Shown: positions 34,720 to 39,439 of the stretch, in pieces
How positions within the stretch are numbered: position 1 is the stretch's first letter
How the letters are laid out: every line of letters starts with the position of its first letter
From: Zygnema circumcarinatum
Lineage: Eukaryota > Streptophyta > Zygnematophyceae > Zygnematales > Zygnemataceae
DNA length: 39,439 nt
Direction: 5' to 3'
NCBI GenBank assembly: GCA_037447605.1
Contig: CM074804.1
Location: forward strand, 8,339,454-8,378,892
The notes under the pieces: generated by a model
What the model was told of the DNA's origin: nothing
Seen by the model: the letters and a program-made list of their open reading frames with translations, nothing else
The model's database searches: none
Position numbers and translations under genes: made by a program

Positions 34720-34772
<53 letters not shown>
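34720..34772. repeat. (CT)n microsatellite
   Basis: About 26 CT units upstream of the glucose-transporter gene. GA/CT runs in plant 5' regions can bind BBR/BPC GAGA-binding proteins; no functional claim is made. Confidence 0.9.
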
Positions 34773-34774
<2 letters not shown>

Positions 34775-35824
34775 ACACTCTCTTCCCACCAACCACTCCT
34801 CCCTCCTATCACTTCCTGCCTGCCTTCCTGACTCGCTCCCTTCTATTCTGCAGCTGTCAGCATTACCTGCCTGCCTGCTACCAAGGCTGGAGCTGCAGGT
34901 TTGAATGGCAACAAGCTCCTATTCTGTAAGAAGACGCCCGTCTGCCTGCCTCACAAGTTTTCAGGTGAAAGGAAGGCTCCGAACTTGCTCAGTTTCGTGC
35001 CTTTTTCTGCTCCTCAAAAGGATGGACGCAAACCTTGCTGCGCTCACTACTTCCAGTTACAATAATATTGCCAGGCAAAGTGTTTGACAGGGGTTCGGAT
35101 TCCAACAGTTCGATGACAGCAGTCTCTCTCGCTCTCCCTGTCTCCCTCTCCTCTCTTCTCCTTGTATTACTGGATCACCTCCACTCTCTCTCCCCCCTTC
35201 CCTCTCTCTCTCTCCCTTACAAACACTTCCAATAAGATGTTCAAGTTCCTGAGCTCAATTCAGTGAAGGCTGAGACCAAAACCTGCATGACAGGAAAGGC
35301 GGAAAAACTGTAACTACTGTAGGGTTATCAACTTCTCACTATGGTATGCGCCACTTTTTTTTCTGCCAAAAAAGAATATTTCGAAAATAGTAAATTACGG
35401 ATTCGAAATTTCCGTCTAAATTCGCAGGTGGAAAGCATGTGCCAGTTTCCAGTATTGCATGTTCTGGAAATTTCAAAAAATCCTTAGAGACATGCCCTCC
35501 TTCCAGAAAAAAAGGCCTTCCCTGATTGCGAGCTAGGAAAATCTGCCTTGCTGCTGCTCTCAGCTGCTGTCCCTCCTCCTCCTCTCCAGAATTTTCCAGA
35601 AACGCGAATCTTTCAATTCTAGTCCGCAAATCTGCCCGAAAAGTTTGTTTCGAAAAATAAAGCTGAAACGTAGTAAAATATGCATATATGTGTAAATAGT
35701 TTCAAGTAATTGGTTTCGGGCCCCCTGCCCGTAAACAGAAAGTCGTTACACATAAATCTCTGTAAAAGGCGAGGGAAAAAAAGGCGGCCAGGAAAAGCCC
35801 GTCGCGGCGGAGGCGTGAGGAGCC

Positions 35825-36345
35825 GCCACGTGGCATCTAGAGCCTCCAATAGAAGCCACGTAGATCCAAAATGAACACGTGGCGCGCAGAGCGACTTTCA
35901 CGGAGGGAGATCTGGCAAGGCAGAGAGGGCACGGCAAGTGCCGACAAAATCCACGTCAGATTTTTCATGTTGAATTTCAGTTTAAAACCAGTCAAACCAA
36001 TCAGATGTCGAGTTTTGTTAAACGTAAAAACAAAATGTCGACGTGGCGACTTCTGATTAGTGATTATTTTACAAAATATCTCCTAGAGAAGTTTTCACGT
36101 TTTCTATGCAGAGAAATTTTGACTTCCTGTTCCGTTAACACCTTTAATTGATGACGTGGAAACATTCGTCCATATCATTGGCGGAAAAAGATTCCAATTT
36201 GTTTTCAGCCAATCAGTGGCCCTCTTTTTGCTGAACGTGCGCTCCGCCTGCCACGTGGCAGACATCTCTCGATAACGACGGTTCCTCCGGCGCAATGTAA
36301 ACAGCTCGGAGGGCGCAGCCAATGCGCTATGGTGCGCCACGTGGC
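35825..36345. promoter_or_regulatory. G-box / ABRE cluster
   Basis: Four perfect CACGTG cores at 35827, 35876, 36252 and 36338. Three sit in the extended palindrome GCCACGTGGC, and 36249-36260 is the 12-bp palindrome TGCCACGTGGCA. Related ACGT cores are CACGTA at 35857, GACGTGGC at 36040 and TGACGTGG at 36152. GCCACGTGGC is a high-affinity site for plant bZIP factors (GBF, HY5, ABI5/ABF) and a site for bHLH PIFs. The cluster lies 640-1,160 bp upstream of the metallophosphoesterase start. Confidence 0.7.
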
Positions 36346-36456
36346 AGGCGGCAGCTTTATGCCGCGAGGGGCCATAGGATTCCTCCTGTCAGCGCAGCAG
36401 GTACGGCAGGAGGGAGGGAGAGAGAGATACTGTAGGGAGAGAAAGAGGGAGAGGGG

Positions 36457-36888
36457 TAGGGTTGGGGGCACGGGGGCACGGGCATGCCCGGGGGGGGGGC
36501 ATGCCCCCCATTTTTGACCGTCCGTGCCCGGGGCACGCCTCGAAAAAATTTCCCCATATATTTCGTGCCCGGCCGTGCCCCCTGTCACGTGACGCTTACC
36601 TCGTACGACCGGGCCCGGGCCGGTGACGATTGAAGTTGTGTTGAGTACTGTCCGTACTTGTCATATTTTCCGTACATTCATATCTTGATCCGTACGTTTA
36701 GTACATTCATCTGTACTTTTCGTACCTTCATCCGTACCGTTTTTAAAATATTATATTCTTTTTGGGGCCGATTTGAATTGCTCAATGCAGTCACGTCACG
36801 GGGCACGAAAAAGGGGCATGCCCCCCCCCAAGGGGGGGGGGGGCACGTGCCCCTGGGCACGAGTCGGAGGACCGTGCCCCCAACCCTA
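36457..36888. mobile_element. hAT-like non-autonomous DNA transposon (MITE)
   Basis: Ends are inverted repeats starting TAGGGTTGGGGGCACGG (36457 on the + strand; the complement ends at 36888). They are flanked by GAGAGGGG at 36449-36456 and at 36889-36896. An 8-bp duplication and a TAGGG terminus fit the hAT superfamily. The flanking DNA is a GA/G repeat, so the duplication alone is weak evidence. Inside are GC-rich subterminal repeats (GGCATGCCCC, GGGCACG) and CCGTAC at 36652, 36670, 36690 and 36732. No transposase frame is present. It ends about 100 bp before the metallophosphoesterase start codon. Confidence 0.78.
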
Positions 36889-36929
36889 GAGAGGGGGGAG
36901 AGGGGAGAGGGGAGAGGGGAGAGGGGAGA

Positions 36930-36939
36930 NNNNNNNNNN
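36930..36939. other. Assembly gap (10 N)
   Basis: Ten unresolved bases inside a GGGGAGA/GGGA tract at about 36891-36978. The true length of this tract, which lies just upstream of the metallophosphoesterase start, is unknown. Confidence 0.99.
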
Positions 36940-36986
36940 AGGGGGAGGGGGAGGGAGGGAGGGAGGGAGGGAGGGAAGGAGAAGGC

Positions 36987-38899
36987 ATGGCTGTGGTGTG
37001 TGGAACTTTCTATATTAGAGGGGTCACTGTGCCGTGCAGGTCCCGGGCGAGTGGTGGCCTCGCAGCAAGGGGAGGTCCCGCGTTCCATGCAGCCGTTGTC
37101 CGTAGAGATCCGGCAAGTGCGTGCTCTGCGCATAGAAAGGTGTGCTGCTGTCTAGTTCCTCTCGCCAGTTTTTAGGGTTAATTACTTTTTGAAACGGACA
37201 TTAGATCCATAACTGCAGGGAATAGATCTGAGACAGAACGATGAATGCCTTTCATTTCATGCTTTTTTTTTTACCTAACTCTTGTTTCTGTTCAAGTTTC
37301 AATTTAAAAAAAATAAAGAGAGAAGAGATCTGGCGCGTCTCTGCAGGGTGAAGGACGGTTCCAGGGGGGAAGAAGCGACCTCGGGAGCCTTGAAAGGATT
37401 AGTTTTGTAGATAAAATCTTTACTAAGAGCTTGAACAGCGCAATGCCGATCAGGAGTAATGTAACAGCAATAGAAGTGAAGGCCTCAGCTCAGAACGGAA
37501 GTGTACGGAATTCCGAGAAGGAGGGAGAGAAGCAGGGAGAGGAGCTGGCGATGTCACGTCATGGATCCGACTTCACCTTTGCGGTATAGTGGCAGGGGCA
37601 CAGAAAGAGAGAGGGAGGGAGAGAAGGAGGGAGGGCAGGAAGAGTGAGGAGGGAGACAGGGAGAGCCGAGAGGAATGAAGGGCAGGAGGGAGAGAGGGGG
37701 AGGGAGAGGCAGGGAGAGTGAGGATGGAGAGAGGGAGAGGGAGAGGCAGGGAGAGTGAGGAGGGAGAGAGGTGGAGGAAGAGGGAGAGTGAGGAGGGAGA
37801 GAGAGGGAGGGGGAGGCAGGGAGAGTGAGAAGGGAGAGGAAGGACGGGAGAGCAGGGAGAGAAAGGGGGGAGAGCGAGGAGGGAGCGAGGGGACGGAGAG
37901 GCAGGGAGAGCAAGGAGGGAGAGAGGGGGAGGGCGAGGTAGGGAGAGTGAGGAGGGAGAGGGGGGGAGGGAGAGGCAGGGAGCGTGAGGAGGGAGAGAGG
38001 GGGATGGAGGGAGAGAGAGGGAGCTGTTCGTTTTGTTTGTTTGCTTGCATCGTCTGGGACCAGCTTCTGCTAAGTTCCTCGTTATGGGTTTTTTCCCCTT
38101 TTTTTCATTATTATTATTATTATTATTATTATTTCAGTTTAATCTGTTGTTGTATAGTGAGGGGTGTTTCAGGTGCTCGGGGACCTTCATTTGGAGCCCG
38201 GACAGATGGATCTCTTCCATCATGCTCGCTCGCAGATCATGGATGAGGTTGGTTCCAACCTCTGTGTCGCTCTCTCTCTCTCACGCACTCTCTCAATCTA
38301 TCCCGCTCTCTTTCTACCTCGTCCTCTCCCCTCTCGCCGCCTACTTCTCGCTTGTTCACTCCTCTTCTCTCTCTCTGTTTTCCTATCCCCTCCCTCTCTT
38401 TCCCCTCTCCCCCCCTCCCCCCCCCTCTCTCCCAGTGCTTCTTCCCCCATCATATTTCAGTCGTTTCCCCTACTTCAGCCTTGAATCATCCCTTTTCTTT
38501 TCTACTTGTTGTTCTTCTCTCGTTTCTCTCCCTCCGCCCCCTCTCTCTCTCTTTCTCCCTCCCCCTTCTCTCTCGTATTAAGGCAACCCTCAAAATGCTC
38601 AGGACTTTCTGCCTCAAAACGCACTATTGTATCACTTATCAATCGAGCTTTCGATTTTACTTCATGCCTCTCTCTCTCATAACAGACAATTAACTCGACT
38701 CTTGGGTGGGAGTCTTCTTTTCTCACAGCTAAGAACTTCCAATGGACTTACCCCTCCAAATTCATATATTTTTCAACTGGGAGATGTGGGAGGGTATAAA
38801 TATAGACCCGGATCTCGGGCCTGTTTTAAATCCGCGGTAGAATTTTTAAACGGATTTCAGCTCCCACGATATAGCGTGCTCGGAAACCACGATCTCGAG
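36987..38899 (+). CDS. Calcineurin-like metallophosphoesterase, probably plastid-targeted (5' part)
   Basis: Four exons in phase 0: 36987-37139, 37347-37583, 38173-38247, 38729-38899, ending at a GT donor at 38900; later exons are beyond or unseen. Visible length 212 aa. The first ~110 residues (start MAVVCGTFYIRGVTVPCRSR, rich in Ala/Arg/Ser) resemble a transit peptide plus linker. The metallophosphoesterase fold starts at FTFAVLGDLHLEPGQM with motif I (GDLH), then motif II QLGDVGGY and motif III GNHDLE, all bearing the expected metal ligands. The spacing, with PGSRACF between motifs II and III, recalls a plant/cyanobacterial family of predicted phosphatases whose substrate I do not know. 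Intron 2 (589 bp) carries a GA minisatellite and (ATT)n. Donors at 37584 (GTATAG) and 38248 (GTTGGT) are weak. The ATG lies just after a repeat and gap, so the start is tentative. Confidence 0.8.
37594..38024. repeat. GA-rich minisatellite in metallophosphoesterase intron 2
   Basis: Imperfect tandem units built on GGGAGAGTGAGGAGGGAGAG and GGGAGGGAGAGGCA. The + strand is almost pure purine for more than 400 bp. All six frames stay open for long stretches here, which produces spurious open frames. Confidence 0.85.
38107..38134. repeat. (ATT)n microsatellite
   Basis: Nine ATT units plus a trailing T, in metallophosphoesterase intron 2, about 40 bp before the exon 3 acceptor. Confidence 0.9.
38262..38580. 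repeat. CT-rich low-complexity intron sequence
   Basis: Pyrimidine-rich sequence filling much of the 481-bp metallophosphoesterase intron between exons 3 and 4. Confidence 0.75.
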
Positions 38900-39439
38900 G
38901 TCAGAGGCTTCAAGATCTTAGGGTTGGCTTTTATTTTTTCACCCTTTGCGGATTCTGGGATGTCGGAAGATTTTTAGGGTTCATTCTACTGTGTAATTGT
39001 TTTGTCGTTTCACTTAGATGGATCGATAAGTAGAGAGAGTAGTTGGAGAGGGAGAGGGAGGAAGGGGTAGGGAGGTAGGCAGAGGCATTCATGAAGGATG
39101 TGAGATATGGAGGGACGGGAGAGGGCGAGATACACGGAGTGTTTGGAAAGAATGTGGGTCGACAGCGAAAGGGGTAGGGAGGGAAAGAGATGGATAGACA
39201 GATAGAGGGGAAGGGGGGTGACGAGAGAGAACGGCAATAACAGGGAAAGGTCGGTGAAAGAGGAGAGCAACAGAGGGAGGAAAGTAAACACAGTGGGGGG
39301 CGGGAGATCTTGCGAAGGGCAATGATGTGGGGAGATAGGACGAGAGAGAGAGGAAGTAGATAGAGGTGGGGGAAGAGAGGTGGGGGGGAGAGAGACATAG
39401 AGAGAGAGAGAGGTAGAGTGAAAGGGAAGCGGGAGAGGG
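38900..39439. other. Putative intron of the metallophosphoesterase gene, GA-rich
   Basis: Follows the GT donor at 38900 and contains two telo-box-like motifs (TTAGGGTT near 38928 and 38976). From about 39028 to the window end it is GA/GGGA-rich. No exon carrying the remaining motifs (a further His ligand and GHxH) was seen. Confidence 0.5.

Larger units (their letters stand above)
33900..36986. promoter_or_regulatory. Divergent upstream region of glucose transporter and metallophosphoesterase genes
   Basis: About 3.1 kb between divergent starts. Contains a (CT)n run at 34720-34772, CT-rich sequence at about 35120-35220, a G-box cluster at 35825-36345, and a hAT-like element at 36457-36888. 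Minus-strand open frames at 34380-34796 and 35339-35629 lack family signatures and overlap repeats, so I do not call them genes. An unrecognised 5' exon of the glucose transporter could lie near 34000-34700. Confidence 0.45.

Noticed and set aside
34380-34796. 138-codon minus-strand frame upstream of the glucose transporter
   Set aside because: Begins in a (CT)n microsatellite and has no transit-peptide-like or transporter features; could at most be 5' UTR.
37554-38246. Long Ser/Pro/Leu- and Glu/Arg/Gly-rich frames on both strands
   Set aside because: Products of the GA minisatellite in the metallophosphoesterase intron; all frames are open for trivial reasons.
1-39439. Prokaryotic features, CRISPR arrays, viral genes
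   Set aside because: Spliced genes and plant-specific families make the window nuclear eukaryotic. The only regular array (53-bp units at 30331-30489) has no spacers, and no viral protein signature was seen.

Overview
This is nuclear DNA from a green plant-lineage eukaryote, either a streptophyte alga or an early-diverging land plant; I cannot place it more finely. Genes are split by many GT-AG introns of roughly 80-1,150 bp. Several products are plant-type or plastid-type: a KEEP ON GOING ubiquitin ligase, an EGY3-like S2P protein and a plastidic glucose transporter. Long purine/pyrimidine-asymmetric microsatellites (GA/CT) sit between genes and inside introns. I rebuilt gene models by hand from splice-site phase and from remembered family sequences. 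Phases agree at the internal splice junctions of six genes, but two junctions needed a GC donor and a few sites have weak consensus.

Layout. 1-335: pyrimidine tract, then the last exon of an unrecognised + strand gene. 1564-5365 (-): a ten-exon, probably plastid-targeted kinase-fold protein that lacks the catalytic and metal-binding aspartates. 6610-8599 (+): a four-exon SCP2 sterol/lipid carrier with a peroxisomal C-terminus. 10945-20920 (+): a 19-exon KEG gene (RING, kinase, ankyrin, HERC2-like repeats) of about 1,799 residues, with an unusual disordered insertion. 22066-26144 (-): an eight-exon EGY3-like intramembrane pseudoprotease. 28713-33899 (-): a 14-exon plastidic glucose transporter. 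36987 to at least 38899 (+): the 5' part of a metallophosphoesterase gene that runs off the window.

Mobile and repeat content. A 493-bp pogo-like MITE (TA target duplication, perfect 23-bp inverted repeats) lies at 27122-27614. A 432-bp hAT-like element (8-bp target duplication) lies at 36457-36888, about 100 bp upstream of the metallophosphoesterase start. Both are rich in CCGTAC/GTACGG motifs. A 53-bp unit is repeated exactly three times in a glucose-transporter intron. A cluster of G-boxes (CACGTG) lies in the divergent glucose-transporter/metallophosphoesterase promoter region. A 10-base assembly gap lies at 36930-36939.

Themes. Four of the six well-modelled products look plastid-directed (kinase-like protein, EGY3, glucose transporter, metallophosphoesterase). 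Three of the six are enzyme folds with degraded catalytic motifs (kinase-like protein, EGY3, and the kinase domain of KEG). Nothing suggests the genes form one pathway; they look like ordinary neighbours in a gene-dense plant chromosome.
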